A model generated the notes under the pieces. It was not told the DNA's origin. It ran no database searches and was given only the letters and a program-made list of their open reading frames with translations. Shown here one piece after another: positions 34,108-42,979 of a stretch of DNA of 59,816 nt (position 1 is its first letter; every line of letters begins with the position of its first letter). A program made the translations under genes and the position numbers. The DNA is taken from assembly GCF_001613225.1 (NCBI RefSeq), contig NZ_BDBY01000184.1, positions 1 through 59,816 on the forward strand. Reading direction: 5' to 3'. The stretch comes from Nocardia pseudovaccinii NBRC 100343. GTDB taxonomy: Bacteria > Actinomycetota > Actinomycetes > Mycobacteriales > Mycobacteriaceae.

Positions 34108-34123
34108 TCGAACAGTTGTTCGT
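34108..34123. promoter_or_regulatory. LexA (SOS) box upstream of ruvC
   Basis: TCGAAC-AGTT-GTTCGT matches the actinobacterial SOS box TCGAAC-N4-GTTCGA at 15 of 16 informative-plus-spacer positions (last A is T). It lies 20 bp before the GTG of ruvC and fits the known LexA control of ruvCAB in mycobacteria. Confidence 0.88.
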
Positions 34124-34142
34124 GCCTTCGAGAGGGGATCGT

Positions 34143-34712
34143 GTGCGGGTGATGGGCGTCGACCCGGGACTCACCCGGTGCGGCCTCAGCATCGTCGAGG
34201 GCGGGCTGGGGCGGAAGGTGACAGCGCTCGACGTCGACGTGGTGCGCACCCCCGCGGATATGGACCTGGCACACCGGCTGATGGGCGTCGCCGACGTCGC
34301 CGAACACTGGATGGATACGCACAAACCCGACGCGGTCGCGATCGAGCGGGTGTTCGCGCAGCACAACGTGCGCACCGCGATGGGCACCGCCCAGGCTGGC
34401 GGCGTGATCGCACTGGCCGCCGCGCGCCGGGGGATACCCGTGGCCTTCCACACCCCGAGTGAGGTGAAGGCCGCTGTCACCGGCAATGGCACCGCGGACA
34501 AGGCGCAGGTGACCGCGATGGTGACGCGTATCCTCGGCCTCCATGTCGCGCCGAAACCGGCGGATGCGGCCGATGCGCTGGCCCTGGCGATCTGTCATTG
34601 TTGGCGGGCACCGCTGATGGCGCGGATGGCGGAGGCGGAGGCACGCGCGGCCGAGGCACAACGGCGGTATACAAAGCGGCTTGCCGAACAACGGAAGGTG
34701 GTGCGCGGGTGA
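34143..34712 (+). CDS. ruvC: Crossover junction endodeoxyribonuclease RuvC
   Basis: Holliday-junction resolvase of 189 aa. The four catalytic acids are recognisable: D in MGVDPGLTRCG, E in VAIERVF (about 68), and the DAAD pair in KPADAADALALA (about 140-143). GTG 34143 gives the family N-terminus and has GAGAGGGG 5 bases upstream. It overlaps ruvA by GTGA. SOS-inducible through the LexA box. Confidence 0.97.
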   Translation: MRVMGVDPGLTRCGLSIVEGGLGRKVTALDVDVVRTPADMDLAHRLMGVADVAEHWMDTHKPDAVAIERVFAQHNVRTAMGTAQAGGVIALAAARRGIPVAFHTPSEVKAAVTGNGTADKAQVTAMVTRILGLHVAPKPADAADALALAICHCWRAPLMARMAEAEARAAEAQRRYTKRLAEQRKVVRG

Positions 34713-35314
34713 TCGCGTCGGTACGCGGTGAGGTGCTCGAGATCGCGCTCGATCATGTGGTGATCGAGGCGGCGGGCGTGGGCTACCGGCTCAATGTCAC
34801 CCCGGCGACGCTGTCCACCCTGACCCGCGGCGAGGAATCCCGGCTGTTCACGGCGATGATCGTGCGCGAGGATTCGATGACGCTGTTCGGCTTCGCCGAT
34901 ACCGAATCTCGTGACCTGTTCGGCCTTTTGCAGACCGTCTCCGGAGTCGGACCCCGGCTGGCCATGGCGGTGCTGGCGGTGCTCGAGCCGGAGGCGCTGC
35001 GCAAGGCGCTGGCGGAGAGCAATGTCGCGGCGCTGACCCGGGTGCCCGGCATCGGCAAGCGTGGGGCCGAGCGCATGGTTGTCGAGTTGCGTGACAAGGT
35101 GAATCTTGTTCCGGTGCAGGCGGGTCCGCCCGGCAGTACGCCGACGCCGGTGCTCACTCCGGTGCGCGAGCAGGTTGTCGAGGCGCTGGTCGGACTCGGA
35201 TTCCCGGTCAAACAGGCCGAACCCGCGGTCGATGCGGTACTCGCCGAAAATCCCGGTGCCGATACGTCGAAGGCGCTGCGGGCAGCGCTCGGCTCGCTGG
35301 GGAAGAATCGGTAA
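34709..35314 (+). CDS. ruvA: Holliday junction branch migration protein RuvA
   Basis: The 201-aa junction-binding subunit. It begins MIASVRGEVLEIALDHVVIEAAGVGYRLNV (OB fold), has two helix-hairpin-helix motifs (LLQTVSGVGPRLAMAVLAVL and ALTRVPGIGKRGAERMVVEL), and a C-terminal RuvB-contacting domain (VEALVGLGFPVKQAEPAV). GTG start overlapping the ruvC stop by 4 bp shows coupling. Confidence 0.97.
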   Translation: MIASVRGEVLEIALDHVVIEAAGVGYRLNVTPATLSTLTRGEESRLFTAMIVREDSMTLFGFADTESRDLFGLLQTVSGVGPRLAMAVLAVLEPEALRKALAESNVAALTRVPGIGKRGAERMVVELRDKVNLVPVQAGPPGSTPTPVLTPVREQVVEALVGLGFPVKQAEPAVDAVLAENPGADTSKALRAALGSLGKNR

Positions 35315-35320
35315 GACGTC

Positions 35321-36406
35321 ATGGATCACGATCCCGAACCGGACGCCGAATCCCAGGTCAGCGCAAGCTATCTGAAGTCCGATGGTGATATCGAGGCCAG
35401 CCTGCGCCCGAAGTCCCTGGACGATTTCATCGGCCAGCCGCGCGTCCGTGAACAACTCGCGCTCGTACTGCGCGGCGCCAAACAGCGCGGCGGCACCCCC
35501 GACCATGTGCTGCTGTCCGGTCCACCCGGCCTCGGCAAGACCAGTATGGCGATGATCATCGCTGCCGAACTCGGTACGGCATTGCGCATTACCTCCGGCC
35601 CGGCGCTGGAACGCGCGGGCGATCTCGCCGCGATGCTGAGCAATCTGGTCGAGGGCGATGTGCTGTTCATCGATGAGATCCACCGGATCGCCCGGCCCGC
35701 CGAGGAGATGCTCTACCTCGCCATGGAGGATTTCCGCGTCGACGTGGTCGTCGGGAAAGGTCCTGGGGCAACGTCGATTCCGCTGGATATCGCACCGTTC
35801 ACCTTGGTCGGCGCGACCACTCGCTCCGGTGCGCTCACCGGTCCGCTGCGCGACCGCTTCGGCTTCACCGGCCATATGGATTTCTACGATCCCGAAGAAC
35901 TCTTGCGCATTCTGCAGCGCTCGGCCCATATTCTCGGTGTCACCATCGACCGCGATGCCGCCGCCGAAATCGCGGGCCGCTCCCGCGGCACCCCCCGCAT
36001 CGCCAACCGCCTGCTGCGCCGCGTCCGCGACTATGCCGAGGTTCGCGCCGACGGCGTGATCACCCGTCCCATCGCGCAGGCCGCACTCGAGGTCTACGAC
36101 GTGGACGTCCTCGGCCTGGACCGCCTCGACCGCGCCGTCCTCGGCGCGCTGGTCCGCAGCTTCGGCGGTGGCCCCGTTGGTGTTTCGACCCTCGCGGTCG
36201 CCGTGGGGGAGGAGGCCGCGACCGTCGAAGAGGTCTGCGAGCCGTTCCTCGTCCGGGCGGGCATGGTGGCCCGCACCCCACGCGGCCGCGTCGCCACCGC
36301 CGCCGCCTGGGAACATCTCGGCCTCGTGCCGCCGCCCGATCTCGTCTTCGGCTCCATCGAAGTCCGCGGTCGCGAACCCCATCCCACCCTCGACCTCTTC
36401 GACTGA
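35321..36406 (+). CDS. ruvB: Holliday junction branch migration ATPase RuvB
   Basis: AAA+ motor of 361 aa that drives branch migration with RuvA. It has Walker A GPPGLGKTSMA (about residue 70), Walker B VLFIDEIHR, sensor 1 GATTRSG, the arginine finger region GPLRDRFGF, and the C-terminal winged helix (VEEVCEPFLVRAGMVARTPRGR). It starts 6 bp after ruvA. The C-terminal tail is slightly extended, as in other actinobacteria. Confidence 0.97.
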   Translation: MDHDPEPDAESQVSASYLKSDGDIEASLRPKSLDDFIGQPRVREQLALVLRGAKQRGGTPDHVLLSGPPGLGKTSMAMIIAAELGTALRITSGPALERAGDLAAMLSNLVEGDVLFIDEIHRIARPAEEMLYLAMEDFRVDVVVGKGPGATSIPLDIAPFTLVGATTRSGALTGPLRDRFGFTGHMDFYDPEELLRILQRSAHILGVTIDRDAAAEIAGRSRGTPRIANRLLRRVRDYAEVRADGVITRPIAQAALEVYDVDVLGLDRLDRAVLGALVRSFGGGPVGVSTLAVAVGEEAATVEEVCEPFLVRAGMVARTPRGRVATAAAWEHLGLVPPPDLVFGSIEVRGREPHPTLDLFD

Positions 36407-36413
36407 CCGTGGT

Positions 36414-36986
36414 CTAGCGGTGGTTGTGTTCGAGGGCGGTGACGACCAGATCCAGGAAGGCGTCGACCTCGTCGCGGCTGTAGCCGCGGGTGCCGAGGCG
36501 TGCCTCGGTGAAGCGGACGGCGCGGACGTCGGTGACGGTCAGGCTGCCGGGAGCGCCGTGGGCGAGGGTGGCCGCGACCAGGTCGAGGAAGGCGTCGACT
36601 TCCTCGGTGTCGTAGCCGCGGCGGCCGACAGCAGCCTGAGTGAACTGCATGCGGTGCACATCGTCGGGGGTGAGCAATGCGGCGAGCCCGGAACCATTGC
36701 CACCGGCGGGGACCGGTCGGGAACCGCGCTGCCGGAATTCCAGTTCCACGCGGACCCGGTCCAGGAATTCGTCGACCTGATCGGCCTGATAGCCGCGGCC
36801 ACCGAAGCGTGGGGCGTCGAAGGCGACATGCCGGATGTCGTCGGCGGTCAGCACACCCTGACCGGCCAATGTCGCCGAGATCAGCTCCAGGAACGCGTCG
36901 ACCTCATCGGCGTGGTAGCCGCGGTGCCCCAAAGGTGGCATGGCGAAGTGGATTCGGCTCACGTCGTCGGGGGTCACCCGCGACAT
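36414..36986 (-). CDS. Protein made of four DivIVA-type motifs
   Basis: The 190-aa protein consists of four copies, about 45 aa apart, of the short DivIVA-domain motif: a (L/V)TPDDV or (L/V)TxDDI segment, then an (H/Q/R)F segment, then RGY-x2-D-(E/Q)VD(A/E)FLxL. The first is VTPDDVSRIHF and the last VTDVRAVRF with RGYSRDEVDAFLDLV. Unlike true DivIVA/Wag31 it has no long coiled coil, so it may bind membranes or DivIVA partners rather than polymerise. ATG 36986 is chosen because the upstream extension is not conserved-looking. It is convergent with ruvB, with 7 bp between genes. Confidence 0.8.
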   Translation of the reverse strand: MSRVTPDDVSRIHFAMPPLGHRGYHADEVDAFLELISATLAGQGVLTADDIRHVAFDAPRFGGRGYQADQVDEFLDRVRVELEFRQRGSRPVPAGGNGSGLAALLTPDDVHRMQFTQAAVGRRGYDTEEVDAFLDLVAATLAHGAPGSLTVTDVRAVRFTEARLGTRGYSRDEVDAFLDLVVTALEHNHR

Positions 36987-37135
36987 TGTTCCAGGGTCGC
37001 TGCCCTGCTCGCGTCGAATGCGGTTTTTTCGAACTAGGCGGTCTCTGCCGAACACGTGTTGCCCCCGTCGGCCGGTCGATCCGGGTCCACCCTAGCCGGA
37101 ATCGGCTCACGTAACCGCTGGAGATTTGCCGGTTT

Positions 37136-37786
37136 TCAGTCCTTGCGCACGCCGTCGATCAGCAGCCGCCGGATCGCCTCGTTCAACTCCTGCACCGCGG
37201 CCTCGTCCGGATTGCGCAGCCCGTGCACGATGCCCGCGAGCAGCATGCCGGTGACCGCCTTGGCGGTGTACTTGGTGTCGAGATCCGCACGCAGATAACC
37301 GAGTTCGACACCGTGCGACAGATAGCCCGCGGTGAGCGCGTCGGCCATATCGAGCAGACCGTAGAGCCGGGCGGTGAGTTCGTCATCGATGCCGGTGGCA
37401 TGGAACAGCAGCAGTTGGGCGACGCGGCGGTCGTCCACGAGGATCCGGGTGAGCGCGGCGCCGATGCGGTCGATCTGGGCGCGATATTCGTCAAGGGAGG
37501 TGGCGGCGTCGGGCGCGTTGTCGGTCCCGAGCGCCTCGATGATCCGGGCGGCCAGATCGTCGATGACCACGTCGATGATCTCGCGCTTATTGCTGAAGTA
37601 CCGGTAAAAGGTGCCGTGGCCGATGCCCAATTCATTGGCGATGTCGGCGATGCCGGTGGCGTGATAGCCCTTCTCGGCGAAGCAGACGAAGGCGGTGTCG
37701 ATGATTTCCTGCCGTAGTTCGGCCTTGCGTCGCTGGATCGCATTTCCGGCCGCTGGGCGGGGCGCACGCGTGGATGGCTTCGTCAC
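37136..37786 (-). CDS. TetR-family repressor
   Basis: The 216-aa protein has the TetR HTH at about residues 20-65 (RQEIIDTAFVCFAEKGYHATGIADIANELGIGHGTFYRYFSNKREII) and a helical ligand-binding domain after it. GTG 37786 is preferred over ATG 37828 because the latter lies inside the 20-bp palindrome that is the probable operator. It is divergent from the flavin monooxygenase gene and very likely represses it and itself, as with EthR/EthA-type pairs. Confidence 0.9.
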   Translation of the reverse strand: MTKPSTRAPRPAAGNAIQRRKAELRQEIIDTAFVCFAEKGYHATGIADIANELGIGHGTFYRYFSNKREIIDVVIDDLAARIIEALGTDNAPDAATSLDEYRAQIDRIGAALTRILVDDRRVAQLLLFHATGIDDELTARLYGLLDMADALTAGYLSHGVELGYLRADLDTKYTAKAVTGMLLAGIVHGLRNPDEAAVQELNEAIRRLLIDGVRKD

Positions 37787-37812
37787 CTGTCCGATGATAC
37801 GGTGTTCACAAA

Positions 37813-37832
37813 CGGAATGATGTGTCATTCCG
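37813..37832. promoter_or_regulatory. TetR operator palindrome between regulator and monooxygenase
   Basis: CGGAATGA-TGTG-TCATTCCG: perfect 8-bp arms with a 4-base spacer, within the 97-bp divergent intergenic region. Size and symmetry fit a TetR dimer site. Confidence 0.8.
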
Positions 37833-37883
37833 TGAGGAGTGGTTCCTACATTCCCGATGGAATGTTCAAGCAGGAGGTTCGAC

Positions 37884-39374
37884 GTGGCGCCTCACTACGA
37901 CGCGGTCGTGATCGGTGCGGGATTCGGCGGCATGGGAGCGGGTATCGAGCTCGACCGGCTGGGTCTGAGCAATTTCGTCATTCTGGAGCGGGAGGACGAC
38001 CTCGGCGGCACCTGGCATGTCAATCACTACCCGGGTCTCGCGGTCGATATCGCCTCGGTGACCTACTCGTATTCCTTCGAGCCCAACCCGTATTGGACGC
38101 GCCTGTTCGCGCCAGGCAAGGAGCTCAAGAAGTACGCCGCCCACGTCGCCGACAAGTACGGCCTGCGCCGCCGGATGCGTTTCGGCACCGTGGTGGACGG
38201 CGCGCGGTGGGACGAGGAGCACCAGCACTGGGCCGTCTCCATCGCGGGCGGTGAAACCGTCACCGGCCGTTACCTTCTCACCGCCACCGGCTTCCTGTCC
38301 CAGCCCTACACGCCGCCGTTTCCCGGCATCGATTCCTTCACGGGCAAGATCATCCACACCACCGCGTGGGAAGACGATTTCGACCTCTCGGGTCGCAAGG
38401 CCGCCATCATCGGTACCGGCGCCACCGCGGTGCAGCTGATTCCCGAGGCCGCGAAGAAGACCGAGGAACTCACCGTGTTCCAGCGCACCCCGATCTGGGT
38501 CGTGCCGAAGATCGACAGCGCGATTCCCGCGCCGGTGCAGAAGCTGTTCGCGCGCGTGCCCGCCACGCAGAAGGCCGCCCGGCTGGTCAACACCAGCATG
38601 CTCGAGGCGCTCATGGTGGTCGGCGTACTGCACTTCAAGCAGGCCAAGCCCCTGAATATGGCCGCGGGCGTACTCGCCAAGGCGCATCTGCGGGCCCAGG
38701 TGCGCGACAAGGAGATTCGCAAGCAGCTCACCCCGCACTACGACTTCGGCTGCAAGCGCCCCACCTTCTCCAACCAGTACTTCAAGACGTTCAACCAGCC
38801 CAATGTCCGGTTGGAGACCAATTCGATCGATCACATCGAGGCCGATGGCATCGTCACCGCTGACGGACACAAGACCGAGATCGACACCCTGATCCTGGCT
38901 ACCGGCTTCAACCTGTGGGACGTGAATTTCCCGGCCATCGAGATCATCGGCCGCGACGGCGTCGACCTCGGAAAGTTCTGGCGCGACAACCGTTTCCAGG
39001 CCTACGAGGGCATCACCGTGCCGAAGTTCCCGAACTTCCTCAGTCTCAACAGCCCGTACTCCTACAGCGGCCTGTCCTACTTCACCACCATCGAGGCCCA
39101 GATGAAGCACATGGGCCGGTTGCTCGGTGAGATGTTCCGGCGCGGCGAAACCACCTTCGAGGTGACCGAGCAGGCCAACACCCGGTTCCTGGACCGTGTC
39201 ACCGAGAAGCTGGGTTCCTCGGTGTTCTACGGCGGCGACTGCACGACCGCGCGCAGCTACTACTTCAACCAGCACGGCGAAGCCGCGCTACTGCGTCCGA
39301 CCAGCACCGTCAATGCCCACCGCGAGGCGGTCAGCTTCCCACTCGACGACTACACCTACGGCAAGACCGCCTAG
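37884..39374 (+). CDS. FAD-dependent monooxygenase (Baeyer-Villiger type)
   Basis: The 496-aa flavoprotein starts with the FAD-binding VVIGAGFGGMGAGIELDRLG. It carries the Baeyer-Villiger fingerprint FxGxxxHxxxW in FTGKIIHTTAWEDD (about residue 155) and an NADPH-binding IIGTGATAVQLI. It probably oxidises ketones or other lipophilic substrates with NADPH and O2. GTG 37884 has CAGGAGG 6 bases upstream. Controlled by the divergent TetR gene. A strong stem-loop follows. Confidence 0.92.
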   Translation: MAPHYDAVVIGAGFGGMGAGIELDRLGLSNFVILEREDDLGGTWHVNHYPGLAVDIASVTYSYSFEPNPYWTRLFAPGKELKKYAAHVADKYGLRRRMRFGTVVDGARWDEEHQHWAVSIAGGETVTGRYLLTATGFLSQPYTPPFPGIDSFTGKIIHTTAWEDDFDLSGRKAAIIGTGATAVQLIPEAAKKTEELTVFQRTPIWVVPKIDSAIPAPVQKLFARVPATQKAARLVNTSMLEALMVVGVLHFKQAKPLNMAAGVLAKAHLRAQVRDKEIRKQLTPHYDFGCKRPTFSNQYFKTFNQPNVRLETNSIDHIEADGIVTADGHKTEIDTLILATGFNLWDVNFPAIEIIGRDGVDLGKFWRDNRFQAYEGITVPKFPNFLSLNSPYSYSGLSYFTTIEAQMKHMGRLLGEMFRRGETTFEVTEQANTRFLDRVTEKLGSSVFYGGDCTTARSYYFNQHGEAALLRPTSTVNAHREAVSFPLDDYTYGKTA

Positions 39375-39389
39375 AACGCCCCGCTGCGC

Positions 39390-39420
39390 AGCCCCGCGAC
39401 CATCGCTCGGTCGCGGGGCT
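39390..39420 (+). terminator. Strong stem-loop after the monooxygenase gene
   Basis: 12-bp perfect stem AGCCCCGCGACC / GGTCGCGGGGCT around a 7-base loop, 15 bases after the stop codon. It separates the monooxygenase from the Sec block. Confidence 0.8.
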
Positions 39421-39555
39421 CGTGCTGTCCCGGAGCGGCTCCGGCTCCGGATTCCGGGACTCGAGGGTGTGCCGGTGTGGTGGTGACGACATGAGCTGGC
39501 AGACTGTTGGGGTAATAGCCCATTCCCACCCACAGACTAGGGACTGACTTCGACG

Positions 39556-39903
39556 ATGGAACTTCTGTTTCCGCTCCTACTGGTAGCCCTGCTCGTGCCC
39601 ATGTTCCTCGGTGTTCGCCGCCAGAAGCGCGAGGCCGAGAAGGTCACGTCCATGCAGGAAAGCCTGAAGGTCGGCGATCAGGTCACCACCACGTCGGGTC
39701 TGTACGGAACCGTGGTCGATCTCGACGACACCACGGTCGATCTCGAGATCGCCGAGGACGTCGTCACCACGTGGTTGCGTCAGGCCATCCGCGATGTGCG
39801 CACCGAGGACGAGACCACGGATGAGACCGTGACCGACGAGACCGAGGCCGGTCCCGTCGAGGAGTCCGCGGAGCAGACCGAGACCCGGCTGACCAAGGAC
39901 TGA
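39556..39903 (+). CDS. yajC: Preprotein translocase subunit YajC
   Basis: 115 aa: one N-terminal membrane helix (LLFPLLLVALLVPMFLGVRRQKR), the conserved cytoplasmic part (VTSMQESLKVGDQVTTTSGLYGTV), and an acidic Glu/Thr-rich tail. It associates with SecDF in the membrane. It is followed by secD after 115 bp, the standard order. Confidence 0.95.
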   Translation: MELLFPLLLVALLVPMFLGVRRQKREAEKVTSMQESLKVGDQVTTTSGLYGTVVDLDDTTVDLEIAEDVVTTWLRQAIRDVRTEDETTDETVTDETEAGPVEESAEQTETRLTKD

Positions 39904-40018
39904 TCGGTCATATCGGTGGGCCCGCGTGCTGCAGATCGCCGCGGGCCATCCGTCCGGGTGCCCGGCCGTGCGCGCCCGCCTGTTCCACCCTCGACTTCCG
40001 CCTAGGAGATGACGAACT

Positions 40019-41761
40019 GTGCCACCTTCCCAGGGATCGGCGCATCCGCTCCGGCTGCTCGGCGTCTACGCCGTGCTGCTGGCCGTGATCTATGCGCTGG
40101 TGTTCTTCACCGGTGACCATTCCCCGACCCCCAAGCTCGGCATCGACCTGCAGGGTGGTACTCGCGTCACATTGACCGCGCGCACCCCCGACGGCAGCAA
40201 GCCCAACCAGGACAGCCTGCGCCGGGCGCAGACGATCATCGAGAACCGCGTCAACGGTCTCGGTGTCTCGGGCTCCGAGGTCGTCATCGACGGCGACAAC
40301 CTGGTGATCACGGTTCCGGGTGACGACGGTGGCCAGGCCAAGGCGCTGGCGACGACCGCCAAGCTCTACATCCGTCCGGTGCTGTCGGCGGTGCCCGCGG
40401 TCGGCGGTAAGGCCACGCCCCAGACAGGTACCGCGGGGACGGCGGGGACGGCGACACCGGGCCCTGTGCCGGACACCACCCAGCTCAACCCCGATGGCAC
40501 CGTGCCGACACAGCCCGCGCCCACCACCGAGGCCGCGCCGACCACGGAGTCCGCGCCCGCGGCGGAGTCGACCCCGCAGCCGCGCGTCTTCCCCGCGCAG
40601 GCCCCGACCTCGCCGCCGACCCCGCCGGGCGGCCTGACGCCGCAGGAGCAGGCGAAGAAGGAGATCGCGGACGCCAAGGCGATCAGGCAGAGCACCGATC
40701 CCACGGTGCAGCAGGCCGCGATGGCCGCGATGGATTGCACCAAGTCCGACCCGCTGGCCGGTAACGACGATCCGAATCTGCCGCTGGTCACCTGCTCCAC
40801 CGACGGTAAGGAAATCTTGCTGCTGGACAAGAGCCGCATCGACGGCCAGGAGATCAAGGACGCCACCTCCGGACTCAACCAGCAGCAGGCGCGCCATGAG
40901 GTGAACCTCGAATTCAAATCCGGTGGTAGCGATGCGTGGGCCTCGCTGACCGGTGAGTACATCAACAAGCGCGTGGCTTTCGTACTCGACTCGAAGGTGG
41001 TCAGCGCGCCGGTCGTGCAGTCGGGTCCGCAGCAGGGCGGTCGCACCACCATCTCCGGTAGCTTTACCGCCGCCAGCGCCAAGGAACTCGCGAACACCTT
41101 GAAGTACGGTTCGCTACCGCTGTCGTTCCAGACCTCCGAAGCCGAGACGGTTTCGGCGACGCTGGGTCTGTCCTCGCTGCGCGCGGGCCTGCTCGCGGGT
41201 GCGATCGGTCTCGCGGTGGTGCTGCTGTACTGCCTGCTCTACTACCGGATGCTGGGCTTCCTCGCCGGATTCTCGCTGATCGCCTCGGGTGTGGCGGTGT
41301 ACGGCATCATCGTGCTGCTCGGCCGGTGGATCGGATTCACGCTGGACCTTGCCGGTATCGCCGGTCTGATCATCGGTATCGGTCTGACCGCCGACTCCTT
41401 CGTAGTGTTCTTCGAACGCATCAAGGATGAAATGCGGGAGGGTCGCAGCTTCCGTTCGGCGGTGCCGCGCGGTTGGCAGCGGGCCCAGCGCACCAACCTC
41501 TCCGGTAAGACCGTCAGCCTCATCGCCTCGGTGGTGCTGTACATTCTGGCCGCCGGTCAGGTGAAGGGCTTCGCGTTCACCCTCGGTATCACCACCGTCC
41601 TCGACGTCATCGTGCTGTACCTGGTGACGGCGCCCCTGATGATGCTGGCCTCGCGCTCGTCGTTCTGGGCGAAGCCGTCGGTCAACGGGCTCGGTGCGAT
41701 TCAGGAAGTGGCCAGGGAGCGTAGGGCCGGCGAGGCGCTGGTTAAGGAGACGGCACGATGA
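40019..41761 (+). CDS. secD: Protein translocase subunit SecD
   Basis: 580 aa: N-terminal helix, LGIDLQGGTRVTLTA motif, a large periplasmic-type P1 domain, and five C-terminal helices with the RND motif GLTADSFVVFFERIKDE. A Pro/Thr/Ala-rich insertion at about residues 120-215 (PAPTTEAAPTTESAPAAEST) is typical of actinobacterial SecD. It uses the proton gradient to help release exported proteins. GTG start. Overlaps secF by ATGA. Confidence 0.96.
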   Translation: MPPSQGSAHPLRLLGVYAVLLAVIYALVFFTGDHSPTPKLGIDLQGGTRVTLTARTPDGSKPNQDSLRRAQTIIENRVNGLGVSGSEVVIDGDNLVITVPGDDGGQAKALATTAKLYIRPVLSAVPAVGGKATPQTGTAGTAGTATPGPVPDTTQLNPDGTVPTQPAPTTEAAPTTESAPAAESTPQPRVFPAQAPTSPPTPPGGLTPQEQAKKEIADAKAIRQSTDPTVQQAAMAAMDCTKSDPLAGNDDPNLPLVTCSTDGKEILLLDKSRIDGQEIKDATSGLNQQQARHEVNLEFKSGGSDAWASLTGEYINKRVAFVLDSKVVSAPVVQSGPQQGGRTTISGSFTAASAKELANTLKYGSLPLSFQTSEAETVSATLGLSSLRAGLLAGAIGLAVVLLYCLLYYRMLGFLAGFSLIASGVAVYGIIVLLGRWIGFTLDLAGIAGLIIGIGLTADSFVVFFERIKDEMREGRSFRSAVPRGWQRAQRTNLSGKTVSLIASVVLYILAAGQVKGFAFTLGITTVLDVIVLYLVTAPLMMLASRSSFWAKPSVNGLGAIQEVARERRAGEALVKETAR

Positions 41762-42954
41762 CGAACTCGACCCTGGAGCCGTTCGCCGACGAGGTGAACG
41801 ATTTCGAGACGCCCAAGCACAGCATCTTCGAGCGCCTCTACACCGGTACCGGCGGATTCAAGATCGTCAGCAGACGGCGTTTCTACTACGCGCTGACCGC
41901 GGCCTTCGTGCTGATCTCGTTGCTGAGCATCGGAATTCGCGGATTCACCCTCGGCATCGACTTCGCGGGCGGTTCGCGCATCCAGTTGCCCGCGGCGGGC
42001 ACGGCCACCACGCAGAAGGTCGAGGATATCTACTCCCAGACCATCGGCCACGCCCCGGTGACGGTGCAGAAGGTGGGATCCGGTTCGGCGGAGACCATTC
42101 AGGTCCGCTCGGACACGTTGAGCATCACCCAGACCGACGCGCTGCAGACCGCGCTGTTCAACGCCTTCCAGCCGAAGGACAAGGACGGCAACGTCTCGCG
42201 CAATGCGATCAGCATCGCCGAGATCAGCGAGACCTGGGGTAGCCAGATCACCAAGAAGGCCTTGATCGCGCTGGTCGTGTTCATCGCGCTCACCATGGTC
42301 TATATCGCGATCCGCTTCGAACGGGATATGTCGATCGCGGCGATCGCCTCGCTGTTCTTCAACATGATCGTCACGGCGGGCATCTACTCGCTGGTCGGCT
42401 TCGAGGTGACCCCGGCCGCGGTGATCGGTCTGCTGACCATCCTCGGTTACGTGCTCTACGACAATGTCGTCGTCTTCGACAAGGTCGAGGAGAACACCCG
42501 CGGTGTGGTCAATACGACCCGGCGCACCTATGCCGAACAGGCGAATCTCGCGGCGAACCAGACCTTGATGCGGTCGATCAACACCACGGTCATCGGCATC
42601 CTGCCAATTGTCGGCATGCTGGTGATCGCGGTGTGGCTGCTCGGCGTCGGCACGCTGAAGGATCTGGCGCTGGTGCAGCTTGTCGGCATGATCGTCGGCG
42701 CGTATTCGTCGATCTTCTTCGCGGTGCCGCTGCTGGTGTCGATCAAGGAGCGGTGGGGTCCGGTCGCGGCGCACACCAAGAAGGTGCTCAACAAGCGGGC
42801 CGGACTTGCGTCGGCGCGTGCGGGAACAGAGGCGGAGCGACGCGCGGTCGCGGCGACCGGCCGGGAGCTGGGTGCGCGTCCCGTGCGGGAACCCGGACAG
42901 GCTCCGCGTCCGGGCGCACGGCCGAGCGGAAAGCGGAGCAAGCGCAGGCACTGA
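41758..42954 (+). CDS. secF: Protein translocase subunit SecF
   Basis: 398 aa with six membrane helices. Signatures are IRGFTLGIDFAGGSRIQLP near residue 60 and ILGYVLYDNVVVFDKVEEN near 225. A basic Arg/Pro-rich tail (about 345-398) follows the last helix. It works with SecD as one RND-like unit. Translationally coupled to secD; the following lipoprotein gene starts 25 bp downstream. Confidence 0.96.
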   Translation: MTNSTLEPFADEVNDFETPKHSIFERLYTGTGGFKIVSRRRFYYALTAAFVLISLLSIGIRGFTLGIDFAGGSRIQLPAAGTATTQKVEDIYSQTIGHAPVTVQKVGSGSAETIQVRSDTLSITQTDALQTALFNAFQPKDKDGNVSRNAISIAEISETWGSQITKKALIALVVFIALTMVYIAIRFERDMSIAAIASLFFNMIVTAGIYSLVGFEVTPAAVIGLLTILGYVLYDNVVVFDKVEENTRGVVNTTRRTYAEQANLAANQTLMRSINTTVIGILPIVGMLVIAVWLLGVGTLKDLALVQLVGMIVGAYSSIFFAVPLLVSIKERWGPVAAHTKKVLNKRAGLASARAGTEAERRAVAATGRELGARPVREPGQAPRPGARPSGKRSKRRH

Positions 42955-42979
42955 CAGCCGACGGCAGGGGTTTGCATAT

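Noticed and set aside
34595..36382. Open frame of 595 codons opposite ruvA and ruvB
   Set aside because: Shadow of two fully recognisable genes.
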